Shown here: positions 17,805-27,804 of the stretch, piece by piece | Layout: every line of letters begins with the position of its first letter | Position numbering within the stretch: the first letter of the stretch is position 1 | Notes under the pieces: generated by a model | Databases searched by the model: none | What the model saw: only the letters and a program-made list of their open reading frames with translations | What the model was told of the DNA's origin: nothing | Assembly: GCA_902596985.1 (NCBI GenBank) | Contig: CACJWR010000008.1 | Coordinates: forward strand, 1 to 57,750 | Direction: 5' to 3' | Source: an uncultured Alphaproteobacteria bacterium | GTDB taxonomy: Bacteria; Pseudomonadota; Alphaproteobacteria; Rhodobacterales; Rhodobacteraceae | DNA length: 57,750 bases | Program-made: the position numbers and the translations under genes

Positions 17805-20800
17805 ATGCCAAAACGAATTGATATTAAGTCAGTTTTAATTATCGGTGCAGGACCCATAGTTATAGGACAGGCTTGCGAGTTTGATTACAGCGGTGCTCAA
17901 GCATGTAAGGCACTCAAAGAAGAAGGTCTTAGAGTAATTCTAGTTAATTCAAATCCCGCCACAATTATGACAGATCCAGAACTTGCCGATGTTACCTACA
18001 TAGAACCAATAAATTCAGAAGTAATAGAGAAAATTATTAAGATAGAAAAACCAGATTCTATTTTACCAACGATGGGTGGACAAACAGCACTTAATATTGC
18101 GATCGAGTTGGATAAGGCAGGGACGCTAAAGGATTATAATGTTGCGCTTATCGGAGCTAATAGGGATGCAATAGAGAAAGCGGAAGATCGAAAACTCTTC
18201 AAACAGTCAATGGAAAGTATTGGAATAAAGAGCCCAAAATCTGAAATTGCTAATTCATTGGATGAAGCTGTAAAAGCATTAGATATAATTGGCTTGCCCG
18301 CAGTTATTCGGCCCGGTTTTACTTTGGGAGGCAAAGGTGGCGGAGTTGCCTATAACGAAAATGACTTCAGAGAAATTTGTATGAATGGTTTAGACGCATC
18401 CCCAGCTAATCAAATTCTTATCGATCAAAGCCTCCTAGGTTGGAAAGAATTTGAGATGGAAGTAATAAGAGATAAAAATGACAATGCCATTATAGTCTGC
18501 TCTATTGAAAACTTTGACCCTATGGGAGTCCATACGGGTGATAGCATAACCGTAGCACCCGCGATGACACTTACCGATAAAGAGTTTCAGAAAATGCGTA
18601 ACAACTCTTTAGAAGTTTTGAAAGAGATCGGTGTTGAAACTGGCGGGTCTAATGTTCAATGGGCAGTAAATCCACAAAATGGAGAAATGCTAATTATTGA
18701 AATGAACCCCCGTGTGTCTAGATCATCTGCCCTTGCATCGAAAGCAACAGGATTCCCAATAGCTAAAGTTGCCGCGAAACTAGCCATAGGCTACACACTT
18801 GATGAGTTGCAGAATGATATAACAAAAACTACCCCCGCGAGCTTCGAGCCAACGATCGATTATGTTGTTACAAAAATACCACGTTTCGCATTTGAAAAAT
18901 TTCCATCTATATCAAACGAGCTTGGTACTTCAATGAAATCGGTTGGAGAGGTTATGGCCATTGGGGCAACATTTCAAGAAAGTCTGCAAAAAGCTTTGAA
19001 CTCTCTTGAAAATAAAACTTCTGGGCTTGCAATTATTCATACCAATATGGATAAACCTGCGCTTTACAAAAAATTATCCAAAAATACTCCTGAGAAAATA
19101 TTTCTTATTGGGCAAGCTTTCAGAATTGGTTTCACTACTGACGAAATATACGAAATAACAAGAATAGACAAATGGTTTTTAAATCAAATCGAGGAACTTA
19201 TTCTATTTGAAAAAAGTATTTCAAGCTCTGGCCCAGATATAACTCAGGAGGTCTTGGGCGACGCAAAGTCTAGAGGATTTAGTGATGAAAGAATAGCTAA
19301 GTTGTTGTCTACTCCTTTGGATAATATTCAAGATAAGAGACGAAAGTACGGTATACTTCCAGTTTATAAGCGAATTGATACATGTGGTGGCGAATTTCAG
19401 TCCGAGGCCGCATATCTTTACTCTACCTATGACTTATCCACTTTTACTACCCAAATATGTGAAGCTCAACCCTCAAATAAAGACAAAGTAATAATTCTTG
19501 GCAGTGGTCCCAACAGAATCGGTCAAGGCATTGAGTTCGATTACTGTTGCTGTCATGCTTGTTTCTCGCTTAGTGAAGAAGGCGTTGAAACTATAATGAT
19601 TAATTGTAATCCCGAAACTGTGTCCACCGACTTTGATACCTCTGACAAACTTTACTTTGAGCCTTTAAACTTTGAGTCAGTAATAAACATCATTGAAAAA
19701 GAAAAGAAAAAGGGCAATTTGATTGGGGTAATTGTGCAGTTTGGAGGGCAGACGCCGCTCAAACTAGCCGATGATCTTGATAGAAGGGGTGTTAAAATTT
19801 TAGGAACAACACCCAAATCCATAAATATTTCAGAAGATCGAAAACTCTTTAAAGAAGTCATTGAAAAGTTAAAATTGAAACAACCTGAAAATACTACAGT
19901 TGGAAAAAAATCAAATGCCATAAAGGCTGCTGAGTCCCTCAGTTATCCAATAATTGCTAGACCCTCTTTTGTCTTAGGGGGTAGCTCAATGGAAATAATT
20001 CATGACCCAATGCAATTAAATAAATATTTGGAGTCAAACATAGAAATTAGCAGTAAAACTCCGCTTTTGTTAGATAGCTATTTGGGTGCTGCGATAGAGG
20101 TTGATGTAGACTTAATCAGCGATGGAGAAGATTGTTTTGTTGCAGGGATTTTGGAGCATATCGAAGAGGCAGGTGTTCATTCAGGAGACAGTGCCTGCTC
20201 TCTACCACCGCACTCTCTTGGAAAGGACATAATTGAGAAAATAAAATATCAATCTTCTCTTCTCGCCAAAGAATTGGGCGTAATAGGGTTAATGAATATT
20301 CAATTTGCCTTAAAAGAAGGTGATATATTTGTATTGGAGGTAAATCCACGGGCAAGTAGAACAATTCCATTTATATCTAAAACGACTGGAATACCGCTAG
20401 CTAATCTAGCAGCAAAATTGATGATAGGTTTAAAACTATCCAGTTTATCTTTCCATAGAAAAGATTTGAATTATGTAGCTGTCAAAGAAGCTGTGTTACC
20501 CTTTGATAGACTACCTGGTAGCGATACCGTTTTAACCCCCGAAATGCGTTCAACTGGAGAAGTCATGGGTATTGCGGACAGCTTCGAAGGAGCTTTTTTC
20601 AAATCACAGATTGCCGCAGGCATGCAGTTTCCTAAATCTGGGACGGTATTTTTATCAATTAGAAATGAAGATAAAACTAAAGAGATGGGTGACGCATGTA
20701 AAATTCTTGAGAAGATCGGTTTTAAAATTATTGCAACAAAGGGAACTAAATCCTTTTTAGCTAGGGAGGGAGTTGATAGCTCACCTGTAAAGAAAGTCTA

Positions 20801-21050
20801 TGAAGGACGACCAAATATCTCGGATTTACTGAAAGATAAAAAGATAGATATTGTTATGAACACTACTGAGGGCAAGCAATCGCTGGAAGATAGCAAAGAC
20901 ATTCGATACTTAGCATTAAATAATAAGATCCCTTACTATACTACATCTCGTGGAATTATTGCTACAATTCACAGCCTTAAAGAAAATAGCGGGGGCAAGA
21001 TGTCGGTAAGGGCTATACAAAAATATCATTCACAGCTTATAACTGGTTGA
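17805..21050 (+). CDS. carB: Carbamoyl phosphate synthase large subunit
   Basis: Makes carbamoyl phosphate from bicarbonate, ammonia (passed from CarA) and two ATP, feeding arginine and pyrimidine synthesis. The 1081 residues contain the two homologous halves. The first starts [20 protein letters not shown] and the second, near residue 565, starts [20 protein letters not shown]. Each has an ATP-grasp domain, seen as [18 protein letters not shown] and [19 protein letters not shown] methylglyoxal synthase-like allosteric domain closes the protein. carA is not adjacent in this window. The last 14 bp overlap the 3' end of the convergent 2-hydroxyacid dehydrogenase gene. Confidence 0.97.
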   Translation: MPKRIDIKSVLIIGAGPIVIGQACEFDYSGAQACKALKEEGLRVILVNSNPATIMTDPELADVTYIEPINSEVIEKIIKIEKPDSILPTMGGQTALNIAIELDKAGTLKDYNVALIGANRDAIEKAEDRKLFKQSMESIGIKSPKSEIANSLDEAVKALDIIGLPAVIRPGFTLGGKGGGVAYNENDFREICMNGLDASPANQILIDQSLLGWKEFEMEVIRDKNDNAIIVCSIENFDPMGVHTGDSITVAPAMTLTDKEFQKMRNNSLEVLKEIGVETGGSNVQWAVNPQNGEMLIIEMNPRVSRSSALASKATGFPIAKVAAKLAIGYTLDELQNDITKTTPASFEPTIDYVVTKIPRFAFEKFPSISNELGTSMKSVGEVMAIGATFQESLQKALNSLENKTSGLAIIHTNMDKPALYKKLSKNTPEKIFLIGQAFRIGFTTDEIYEITRIDKWFLNQIEELILFEKSISSSGPDITQEVLGDAKSRGFSDERIAKLLSTPLDNIQDKRRKYGILPVYKRIDTCGGEFQSEAAYLYSTYDLSTFTTQICEAQPSNKDKVIILGSGPNRIGQGIEFDYCCCHACFSLSEEGVETIMINCNPETVSTDFDTSDKLYFEPLNFESVINIIEKEKKKGNLIGVIVQFGGQTPLKLADDLDRRGVKILGTTPKSINISEDRKLFKEVIEKLKLKQPENTTVGKKSNAIKAAESLSYPIIARPSFVLGGSSMEIIHDPMQLNKYLESNIEISSKTPLLLDSYLGAAIEVDVDLISDGEDCFVAGILEHIEEAGVHSGDSACSLPPHSLGKDIIEKIKYQSSLLAKELGVIGLMNIQFALKEGDIFVLEVNPRASRTIPFISKTTGIPLANLAAKLMIGLKLSSLSFHRKDLNYVAVKEAVLPFDRLPGSDTVLTPEMRSTGEVMGIADSFEGAFFKSQIAAGMQFPKSGTVFLSIRNEDKTKEMGDACKILEKIGFKIIATKGTKSFLAREGVDSSPVKKVYEGRPNISDLLKDKKIDIVMNTTEGKQSLEDSKDIRYLALNNKIPYYTTSRGIIATIHSLKENSGGKMSVRAIQKYHSQLITG

Positions 21051-21993
21051 TAACCTTTTTTTCATTAAAAAATGCTATTAAATTTTCAACTGCCAGCATT
21101 CCCATTTTTGTTCTTGTTTCATGTGTGGCCGATCCTATATGAGGGTACAAAGTGACATTTGATAAGCGTCTCAGTCTGAGAGGAACCTTTGGCTCATTAA
21201 GAAAGACATCCAAACCAGCACCGGCAAGTTTTTTCTTTTCCAGTAAATCTATAAGTGCCATTTGATCAATAACATCTCCCCTTGATGTGTTAATTAAAAA
21301 TGATGAGGGCCTTATTTTCTTCATTCTTCTCTTTGAAATAAAGTTCTTATTTCCCTTGTCGCTTGACAGATGCAAAGAAATTACATCACTTTCTTCCAGC
21401 AATGCATCTAAGTCAAAACGAACACTTGCCTCAAATTTAAGATCCGTAACCGGGGAACGGTTATAGTAAAGGACTTTCATTCCAAATACCTCATGCGCAC
21501 GCTTTCCAAAAGCTTTACCAATTCTTCCCATTCCTACAAGTCCAAGAGTTTTTCCGCGAACACCGACACCCAGGTTCTCTGTTAAAGAAAAACCTTTCCA
21601 TTCACCCTGTCGCAACATTGTTTCCATTAGAAATGCATTTCGTGTAACAGACAAAAGTAAAAGTGTAGCTATATCGACAGTAGCCTCCGTTAAAACGTCG
21701 GGAGTATTTGTGATGATAACATTATTTTGTTTGGCCGATTGTAAATCTATATGATCCACACCCACACCAATATTTGCGATGATTTTCACTTTCTTTTTGG
21801 GAAGAGTAAGAAGCTTATCTGTAATATTATCTGTTACAGTACAAACTATTCCATCGGCATTTTCCATTGCTTTTTCTAATATATCGTCACTAAATACGTA
21901 ATCTTCACGATTAAATGAAACTCGAAAATACTGTTTTAGCTTTGACTCTACTTCATCGGGTATATCTCTAGTGACGATTATTTTTGGTTTCAT
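21037..21993 (-). CDS. D-isomer-specific 2-hydroxyacid dehydrogenase
   Basis: A 318-residue NAD(P)H-dependent reductase. The Rossmann motif is [16 protein letters not shown] near residue 152. The catalytic triad is visible: Arg in [11 protein letters not shown], Glu in [13 protein letters not shown], and His in [12 protein letters not shown]. The ending and size resemble glyoxylate/hydroxypyruvate reductases (GhrB or GyaR type), the most likely activity; D-lactate or phosphoglycerate dehydrogenase activity cannot be excluded. It is convergent with carB and overlaps it by 14 bp. Confidence 0.88.
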   Translation of the reverse strand: MKPKIIVTRDIPDEVESKLKQYFRVSFNREDYVFSDDILEKAMENADGIVCTVTDNITDKLLTLPKKKVKIIANIGVGVDHIDLQSAKQNNVIITNTPDVLTEATVDIATLLLLSVTRNAFLMETMLRQGEWKGFSLTENLGVGVRGKTLGLVGMGRIGKAFGKRAHEVFGMKVLYYNRSPVTDLKFEASVRFDLDALLEESDVISLHLSSDKGNKNFISKRRMKKIRPSSFLINTSRGDVIDQMALIDLLEKKKLAGAGLDVFLNEPKVPLRLRRLSNVTLYPHIGSATHETRTKMGMLAVENLIAFFNEKKVINQL

Positions 21994-22007
21994 TTAATTG
22001 GTCCCTC

Positions 22008-22334
22008 TTAATGAACCCTATTACCAATAAGAGCTTTATATTCAGGTGCTATTAGAATAATATCACCAACATTTTTGCCATCGACACCAAGTACGAGGAC
22101 CTCCGAAATAAATGGTCCAACTTGTTTAGGCTCCAGATTTGTTACAGCTATTACAAACTTTCCTACAAGCATTTGAGTTGTATAGAGAGCCGTAATCTGA
22201 GCAGACGAAGTCTTAATACCAATTTCTTCCCCAAAATTTATCCATAGTTTGTATGCTGGTTTTTTAGCTTCCCTAAAAATTTCAGCTTTAACGATCTCTC
22301 CCACTCTTAATTCTGTATCAAAAAAATCTGGCAT
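22008..22334 (-). CDS. csaA: tRNA-binding domain protein, CsaA-like
   Basis: A single OB-fold EMAP/tRNA-binding domain of 108 residues. I chose the ATG at 22334; a TTG at 22349 would add five residues. The pattern ELRVGEIVKAEIFREAKKPA, then a stretch with KTSSAQI and KFVIAVTNLEPKQVGPFISE, is that of CsaA, a small dimeric protein described as an export-related chaperone that also binds tRNA. It lies between proC and the 2-hydroxyacid dehydrogenase gene on the same strand, with 14 bp to the latter. The true role in alphaproteobacteria is not settled. Confidence 0.88.
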   Translation of the reverse strand: MPDFFDTELRVGEIVKAEIFREAKKPAYKLWINFGEEIGIKTSSAQITALYTTQMLVGKFVIAVTNLEPKQVGPFISEVLVLGVDGKNVGDIILIAPEYKALIGNRVH

Positions 22335-22379
22335 TTCTAAAAGTATCAAAATTTCAGATTTAAAGCATTAATTAAAAGC

Positions 22380-23204
22380 TTAAACTTTACTTAGTTCTTT
22401 TGATCTTTGTGCTGCAGCTTTTATTGCTGCTGAAAAAATCTTTGGCAGACCATTGTCCTTGTTCATCAATACGGCCAATGCTTCATGGGTCGTTCCACCA
22501 GGACTGGTTACATTTTCCCTCAATTTTTGGGGCTTCAATGATGAATTGACTATTAAGCTTCCAGCACCATCGATTGTATGCTTTACCAATTTAAAAGCTT
22601 CATCATAAGAAAGACCCAAATTAATACCAACCTCTGTCATCAACTCAGCAATTAGAAAAATGTAGGCTGGGCCGGAACCTGAAATTGCCGTGACAGCATC
22701 AAATTTTTTCTCTTCAACAAATTTTACTGTTTCCCCAAAGGCCTCTAATAATAAAGCCAAATTCTTTGACTGTTTTGGTTCAACCCATTTATTCTCTTTA
22801 ACCGCTGTTACGCCTTTTAGTATCTCTGCGGGTAAGTTAGGCATTATCCTTACAATCGACTCATCTTTTCCAATTATATCCTCAAGTCTATTTATTTTAA
22901 TCCCAGCAAGCATTGAAACAAAAGTAACGTTTTTTTTGGAAAGCCCTTTTAGCTTTAGTTTAATCTCATCTAAAGACTGTGGTTTTACTCCTATAAAGCA
23001 ATAATCAAATGATACATCTGCTTTTGTATTTATATTCAGCCCATGTTTCTTTTTTTCAAGTAGCCACTCAGAGGGTTTCGGATCATCCACATAGATATCT
23101 TGGGGCGATATTGATTTTTTTAACCACGCATCTAAGATTGCAGACGCCATCTTGCCACAACCAATAATTTTAATTCGTTGATTAATTTTCTTTTCTGCAG
23201 TCAC
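22380..23204 (-). CDS. proC: Pyrroline-5-carboxylate reductase
   Basis: The last enzyme of proline synthesis, reducing pyrroline-5-carboxylate with NAD(P)H. The 274 residues include the N-terminal Rossmann motif IIGCGKMASAIL, the conserved AGSGPAYIF-like segment seen as AISGSGPAYIFLIAE near residue 170, and the C-terminal VTSPGGTTHEALAVL. The start codon is GTG at 23204. It lies 10 bp after the YbjN-like gene. Confidence 0.96.
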   Translation of the reverse strand: MTAEKKINQRIKIIGCGKMASAILDAWLKKSISPQDIYVDDPKPSEWLLEKKKHGLNINTKADVSFDYCFIGVKPQSLDEIKLKLKGLSKKNVTFVSMLAGIKINRLEDIIGKDESIVRIMPNLPAEILKGVTAVKENKWVEPKQSKNLALLLEAFGETVKFVEEKKFDAVTAISGSGPAYIFLIAELMTEVGINLGLSYDEAFKLVKHTIDGAGSLIVNSSLKPQKLRENVTSPGGTTHEALAVLMNKDNGLPKIFSAAIKAAAQRSKELSKV

Positions 23205-23214
23205 TTATATTTAC

Positions 23215-23718
23215 CTAAGCGTAACCTGCTATCTTTCCAAACGCTGCCGACATAGCATCTTTTGGCATTACATCTCCCCAACAGCTCTTTTGGAAGGTAG
23301 GATAAAATTTTTCCGCTGTTTCAACAGAAGATTTTATCCAATCTCTTAGCTCTGTATTGGAGATAATTAATTCGTCCGAAAATAATATGTTAGTAGTGTA
23401 ATTCATTAATTGTTCTACGTTATCATAGGTGAAGCTACCATCAACATCACTGCCATTCACTAAATTGATAGTTTCATAGAGCTTTACCAGTTTTTTTCTT
23501 GGTGGGATCATTTCAAATGTACAAATCGTTTTAAAGAGGTTTCGCGATACATTCCAGCTAGCACTGATAGTATACTTTTTCCAACCTCCGTCTATCCTAA
23601 CGATTATCTCATTATCATCATCTCTAGCGAATTCCCAACTTTCTTCATGCGCTATTAGTTCCAAGGCGTCTATTGGATGCGTTTCATCTAAAAATATAAT
23701 TGACGTTGCTCGTGTCAT
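23215..23718 (-). CDS. YbjN domain-containing protein
   Basis: A 167-residue acidic cytosolic protein. The segment starting near residue 13, HPIDALELIAHEESWEFARD, followed by a curved beta sheet and the LVKLYETINLVNG helix, is the YbjN (DUF1790-like) arrangement, which folds like type III secretion chaperones. The function in alphaproteobacteria is unknown; E. coli YbjN has been linked to stress and motility phenotypes. It is just upstream of proC. Confidence 0.85.
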   Translation of the reverse strand: MTRATSIIFLDETHPIDALELIAHEESWEFARDDDNEIIVRIDGGWKKYTISASWNVSRNLFKTICTFEMIPPRKKLVKLYETINLVNGSDVDGSFTYDNVEQLMNYTTNILFSDELIISNTELRDWIKSSVETAEKFYPTFQKSCWGDVMPKDAMSAAFGKIAGYA

Positions 23719-23819
23719 GGGGTTACTGCTCCTCTTTTTCTGTCAGTATACCCACAAAATTTAGAAATCTCTACTACAATTAGGTATTCTAGCCTCATCT
23801 CCACTATATCTTGTAAATA

Positions 23820-24056
23820 TTAGCTTTTTAAATTTTTCTTTCTTCTTGTAGACGGCTTACTTTTATTCCTTAATTCTTCCACACTTAGCTTTAGTGCTTC
23901 AAACTCTTCTCTTGTAACAAAGTCCCTGTCCGCTAACCAACCATCTAACCAGGTCTTGAAAACATTCTCTGCTTCGTTTTTGGCCGAATGTGCTGCTCCA
24001 AAGGCATCGGCCATAACTTTTGAAAGATTATCAATAAGTGGGTTTTTAAATTGCAT
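23820..24056 (-). CDS. ubiK: Accessory factor UbiK family protein
   Basis: A 78-residue protein with the UbiK/YqiC pattern: NPLIDNLSKVMADAFGAAHS, then an amphipathic helix (AENVFKTWLDGWLADRDFVT), a short EFEALKLSVEEL coiled coil and a basic tail. UbiK assists the UbiJ-organised ubiquinone biosynthesis complex in gammaproteobacteria and can form trimers. The frame is open further upstream, but I start at the ATG at 24056 because AGGAG lies 5 bases before it and MQFKNPLIDN fits the family. It is divergent from lgt, with about 65 bp between likely starts. Confidence 0.87.
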   Translation of the reverse strand: MQFKNPLIDNLSKVMADAFGAAHSAKNEAENVFKTWLDGWLADRDFVTREEFEALKLSVEELRNKSKPSTRRKKNLKS

Positions 24057-24119
24057 CGATTCTCCTTTAAATTTTTTTATTTTAACGTTAAACAAAAATA
24101 TAATTGGAATTTTATTTTT

Positions 24120-25025
24120 TTGGAGGAAAAAATCTTTCAATATCCAAATATAAGTGAGACCGCTTTTACTTTAAATTTATTTGGGTTGCATCTTAATGTA
24201 CAATGGTATGGTTTATCGTATATAGCCGGTATACTTTTAGCTTGGTTTTTTATGGCAAAGCTTGTGCAAAATAAAGACCTGTGGTTTGCCAATAAGAGTA
24301 TTATTGAAAGATCTGAAGTAGATGATTTAATAACCTACATGATTTTGGGTATCATTGTGGGGGGTCGGTTGGGGTATTGTCTCTTTTACGCACCTGCATA
24401 CTATTTTGATAATCCCATTAGAACTTTGTATATATGGGAAGGTGGGATGTCATTTCACGGAGGCTTTTTAGGAGTGTTAATAGCTGGCGTTCTATTTGGC
24501 ATGAGGAAAAAAATTAGCTTGTTGTCTTTAGGTGATTTGATCGCATTTGCATCCCCTCCTGGATTATTTTTTGGCAGAATTGCAAATTTTATTAATGGCG
24601 AGCTCTGGGGTAAACCAACAACCTCAACATTTGGAATCCAGTTTACAAAAGGTCAGGGGAAATTTTGTCCAAGCTCAAATGAAATACCCTGTTTCAGGCA
24701 TCCGTCGCAATTGTATGAAGCTTTCTTTGAAGGTATCGTTTTGATGCTTATTTTTTATTATCTTGTTTTTTTCTATAAAGCGCTTAAAAAACCAGGCATC
24801 ATTTTTGGCTCTTTTTTGCTAGGATACGGCGTTATAAGGTTTTCAATTGAATTTCTAAGAGAACCTGACGCTTTTTTCATATCCAGTGAAAATCCCTATG
24901 GATATGTAGTCGAGCTTTTCCCGGGTGTAGGAATATCAATGGGGCAACTTCTCACAATTCCAATGATTATTTTTGGACTTTTAATGATTTTTTTGATCAC
25001 CAAGCGAAATCTTGATGCAAATTGA
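24120..25025 (+). CDS. lgt: Prolipoprotein diacylglyceryl transferase
   Basis: An integral membrane enzyme that transfers diacylglycerol from phosphatidylglycerol to the lipobox Cys of prolipoproteins. The Lgt signature GRIANFINGELWGKPT is near the middle, with conserved WYGLSYIAGI in the first helix, GGMSFHGGFLGV (containing the catalytic His) and RHPSQLYEAFFEG. Seven helices are plausible. I list the TTG at 24120 as the nearest conventional start. However, a strong GGAGG at 24122-24126 points to an ATC at 24132 that matches the family length exactly. An ATG at 24051 would overlap the start of ubiK and add an unusual leader. Confidence 0.94.
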   Translation: MEEKIFQYPNISETAFTLNLFGLHLNVQWYGLSYIAGILLAWFFMAKLVQNKDLWFANKSIIERSEVDDLITYMILGIIVGGRLGYCLFYAPAYYFDNPIRTLYIWEGGMSFHGGFLGVLIAGVLFGMRKKISLLSLGDLIAFASPPGLFFGRIANFINGELWGKPTTSTFGIQFTKGQGKFCPSSNEIPCFRHPSQLYEAFFEGIVLMLIFYYLVFFYKALKKPGIIFGSFLLGYGVIRFSIEFLREPDAFFISSENPYGYVVELFPGVGISMGQLLTIPMIIFGLLMIFLITKRNLDAN

Positions 25026-26073
25026 AAAAAAGATAAAAGATTTAATTAAAAAAAGTGGTCCATTAAGCATATCACAATATATGGAAATATGCTTGTGGGA
25101 TGATAAAAATGGATATTACACATCCAATCAAGTATTAGGGGGAGATGGTGACTTCATTACATCTCCAGAGATCTCTCAAACATTTGGTGAGCTTATAGGG
25201 CTATGGGCATTGAGTTTTTACCAAGAATTCATTAATAAAAAACGTCTATCTATAACAGAGCTCGGATCTGGTAGAGGAACACTTCTAAAGGACGCCATTA
25301 GAACTATTTATAAGGTTACCAATAATAAAATAAACCTTGAGATAACAATTTTGGAAAAATCCGAGAGACTGATAACTTTGCAAAAAGAAAATCTCAAAAA
25401 TGAAAAAGTTAAGTGGATATCAGATATCAAAGGCTTGAGTTTAGAACCACAAATAATTATTGCGAATGAATTTTTTGATGCCCTTCCTATAAACCAATAT
25501 GTGAGAAGTAACGAAGGCTGGTACGAAAAAAAAATAGCAATAAAAAATGATAAACTTTGTTTCACCTTAGATAATAAAATCTGGGTGCCTAGTGACAGTA
25601 TTTTTTCAGATTTTAAAATAGGAGATACGCTTGAATATTCTGAACGGACTATCTCGATTTTTTCAAATATTTGTAATCATTTAATCAAATATGATGGTGT
25701 TTTGCTTTTGGTAGATTATGGAAACATGTCAGGTATTGGGGATACCCTTCAAGCCGTGAACAATCATAAATTTAAAGGTGTTTTGGAAAAACCAGGGCAA
25801 AGTGATTTAAGTTCACACGTTAATTTCAGGCTCCTTAAAGAAATAGCTATTAAAAAAAATTTGTATGTTTCGCCGGTTAAAGAACAACGAAACTTTCTGC
25901 TCGAACTTGGAATAGTGGAACGCTTGAAAAGCTTAACCAAAAATGTCAGCTCAGCCTCAGCAAAAACAGTCGAGTCCGAAATAAAGAGACTCATTGATCC
26001 CGATAAAATGGGTTCTCTTTTTAAAGTTATTGCGATAACAAAAACTAAAAGACATCTAGAAGGCCTGAACTGA
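25015..26073 (+). CDS. SAM-dependent methyltransferase, MidA/NDUFAF7 family
   Basis: A 352-residue class I methyltransferase of the MidA (NDUFAF7) family, whose eukaryotic member methylates an arginine in a respiratory complex I subunit. Visible features are the N-terminal GPLSISQYMEICLWDDKNGYY and GGDGDFITSPEISQTFGELIG, the SAM-binding ELGSGRGTLLKD near residue 82, and IIANEFFDALPINQY. The start ATG at 25015 overlaps the end of lgt by 11 bp, and pgeF follows after 1 bp. The order lgt-midA-pgeF is common in alphaproteobacteria. The target in bacteria is inferred. Confidence 0.92.
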   Translation: MQIEKKIKDLIKKSGPLSISQYMEICLWDDKNGYYTSNQVLGGDGDFITSPEISQTFGELIGLWALSFYQEFINKKRLSITELGSGRGTLLKDAIRTIYKVTNNKINLEITILEKSERLITLQKENLKNEKVKWISDIKGLSLEPQIIIANEFFDALPINQYVRSNEGWYEKKIAIKNDKLCFTLDNKIWVPSDSIFSDFKIGDTLEYSERTISIFSNICNHLIKYDGVLLLVDYGNMSGIGDTLQAVNNHKFKGVLEKPGQSDLSSHVNFRLLKEIAIKKNLYVSPVKEQRNFLLELGIVERLKSLTKNVSSASAKTVESEIKRLIDPDKMGSLFKVIAITKTKRHLEGLN

Positions 26074-26074
26074 T

Positions 26075-26839
26075 ATGGTAAAAATGTTCAAAAGCAAAAA
26101 CTTGCAATTTGTAAAGCATGGTTTTTTTGGTAGATCCGGTGGAGTTTCCACCGGCATATATTCGAGTTTGAATCTGTCAGAAAATACGACCGATTGCAAA
26201 GGCAATATTTATGCAAATAGGGCGTTGGTCTTGGATGCGCTTGATATTTCAAGTCAAAAAGTTTTTTTTCCAAGCCAACAACACACAAACAACGTGATAT
26301 TTATTGATAAAAAAGCTGACTTTGACAAATTAAGTTATGAGCCAGCAGATGCTGTCATAACCAATCTAAAGGGTATTGGGATTGGAATACTAACCGCCGA
26401 TTGCTCTCCTATCTTGGCTCATGAAAATGAAAGCGGTTTCATCATGGCTATTCACGCAGGTTGGAAAGGTGCTCTTGCCGGGGTCTGTGAAAATGCACTA
26501 AATTCTCTTAAAGATCTTGGCGTCGATATGAAGAAAATTTCCGTTGCAATTGGTCCAACTATTTCTAAAAAATGCTATGAGGTAAAATTAGATTTTATTG
26601 AGAGCTTTATAAAGGTTGATCCATATTTCGAAAAATTTTTTATCAAAGAAGATGGTAATTATTTCTTTGATCTTACTTTATTTATTGAAAGTAGATTTAA
26701 TCTGCTTGGAGTTTATGATATACATAATCTTGGTTTGTGTACTTACGAAAATTCTGAATTATTTTTTTCAAACAGAAGGGCCTATCATAAATCTGAGAGA
26801 GACTTTGGCCGCATGGCTTCAATAATTTGTAATCTATGA
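26075..26839 (+). CDS. pgeF: Peptidoglycan editing factor PgeF (multicopper polyphenol oxidase fold)
   Basis: A 254-residue protein of the YfiH/PgeF (laccase-domain, DUF152) family, which in E. coli hydrolyses misincorporated amino acids from UDP-MurNAc precursors. Motifs are HGFFGRSGGVSTGIYSSLNL near the N-terminus, TADCSPILAH, AIHAGWKGALAGV and VAIGPTISKKCYEV, which carry the Cys and His metal ligands. It follows midA by 1 bp, and its TGA overlaps an ATG of the next frame (ATGA at 26836-26839). Older names call it a polyphenol oxidase. Confidence 0.92.
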   Translation: MVKMFKSKNLQFVKHGFFGRSGGVSTGIYSSLNLSENTTDCKGNIYANRALVLDALDISSQKVFFPSQQHTNNVIFIDKKADFDKLSYEPADAVITNLKGIGIGILTADCSPILAHENESGFIMAIHAGWKGALAGVCENALNSLKDLGVDMKKISVAIGPTISKKCYEVKLDFIESFIKVDPYFEKFFIKEDGNYFFDLTLFIESRFNLLGVYDIHNLGLCTYENSELFFSNRRAYHKSERDFGRMASIICNL

Positions 26840-26856
26840 AAAAATTTGAGGATAAT

Positions 26857-27804
26857 ATGTCTCCAAAAAAAACTAAACTTTTAATAATTGGTTCAGGTCC
26901 AGCAGGCTATACAGCTGCTGTATACGCTTCACGCGCTATGCTATCACCAATCCTCTTTCAGGGAATACAGCCAGGTGGACAACTCACGATAACTACCGAG
27001 GTTGAGAATTGGCCCGGAGAGAAAGAAATACTTGGACCGGACTTAATGAAAAACATGGAAGATCATGCCCGTAATCTGGGATGCGAAATTATTTCCGAAC
27101 ATGTTTCAAAAGTAAATCTTACTGTACGACCCTTCTTTGTTGAAACAGATAGTGGTTCACAATATTTGACGGAGTCAGTAATTTTAGCGACAGGAGCGCA
27201 AGCAAATTGGCTAGGAATCGATAATGAAGAAAAATATAAAGGTTTTGGGGTTTCGGCGTGCGCAACATGTGACGGTTTTTTCTATAGAGACAAGATAGTT
27301 GCGGTAATAGGGGGAGGAAATATGGCTGTTGAAGAGGCAATTTTCTTAACAAAATTTGCTTCTAAAGTTTATTTGATCCATAGAAGAGATGAGTTACGAG
27401 CCGAGAAAATTTTACAAAAACGTCTTTTTGAGAATGAAAAAATTGAAATCATATGGAATAAGCAAGTAACTGACATATTAGGGGAAGATAATCCTCTAGG
27501 CGTAACTGGAATTCAGATAAAAGATACTTTGAGCAAGAAATTATCTGAAATCACTTGCTCAGGGGTCTTTGTAGCAATAGGACATTCCCCTGCTTCAAAT
27601 CTTATTAAAGATCAGCTCAAGACTTTTGATAGTGGCTATGTGTCTACCGTTCCTGGAACTACAAAAACTTCTATTCCTGGAGTTTTTGCCGCTGGGGATT
27701 TAGTGGATAATGTCTATAGGCAAGCAGTAACGTCCGCTGCAATGGGATGCATGGCCGCATTAGATGCAGAGAAATATCTAAGCGAGATCAATAATGGAAA
27801 TTGA
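26857..27804 (+). CDS. trxB: Thioredoxin-disulfide reductase
   Basis: A 315-residue flavoprotein that reduces thioredoxin with NADPH. The FAD motif IIGSGPAGYTAAVYASRA is at the N-terminus, the redox-active CATC is at residues 135-138 (SACATCDGFFYRD), the NADPH motif is VIGGGNMAVEEAIFL, and the C-terminal FAD motif is GVFAAGDLVDN. I start at the ATG at 26857 because GAGG lies 6 bases upstream and MSPKKTKLLIIGSG fits the family. An ATG at 26836, overlapping the pgeF stop, would add seven residues. The 3' end overlaps purE by 11 bp. Confidence 0.96.
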   Translation: MSPKKTKLLIIGSGPAGYTAAVYASRAMLSPILFQGIQPGGQLTITTEVENWPGEKEILGPDLMKNMEDHARNLGCEIISEHVSKVNLTVRPFFVETDSGSQYLTESVILATGAQANWLGIDNEEKYKGFGVSACATCDGFFYRDKIVAVIGGGNMAVEEAIFLTKFASKVYLIHRRDELRAEKILQKRLFENEKIEIIWNKQVTDILGEDNPLGVTGIQIKDTLSKKLSEITCSGVFVAIGHSPASNLIKDQLKTFDSGYVSTVPGTTKTSIPGVFAAGDLVDNVYRQAVTSAAMGCMAALDAEKYLSEINNGN

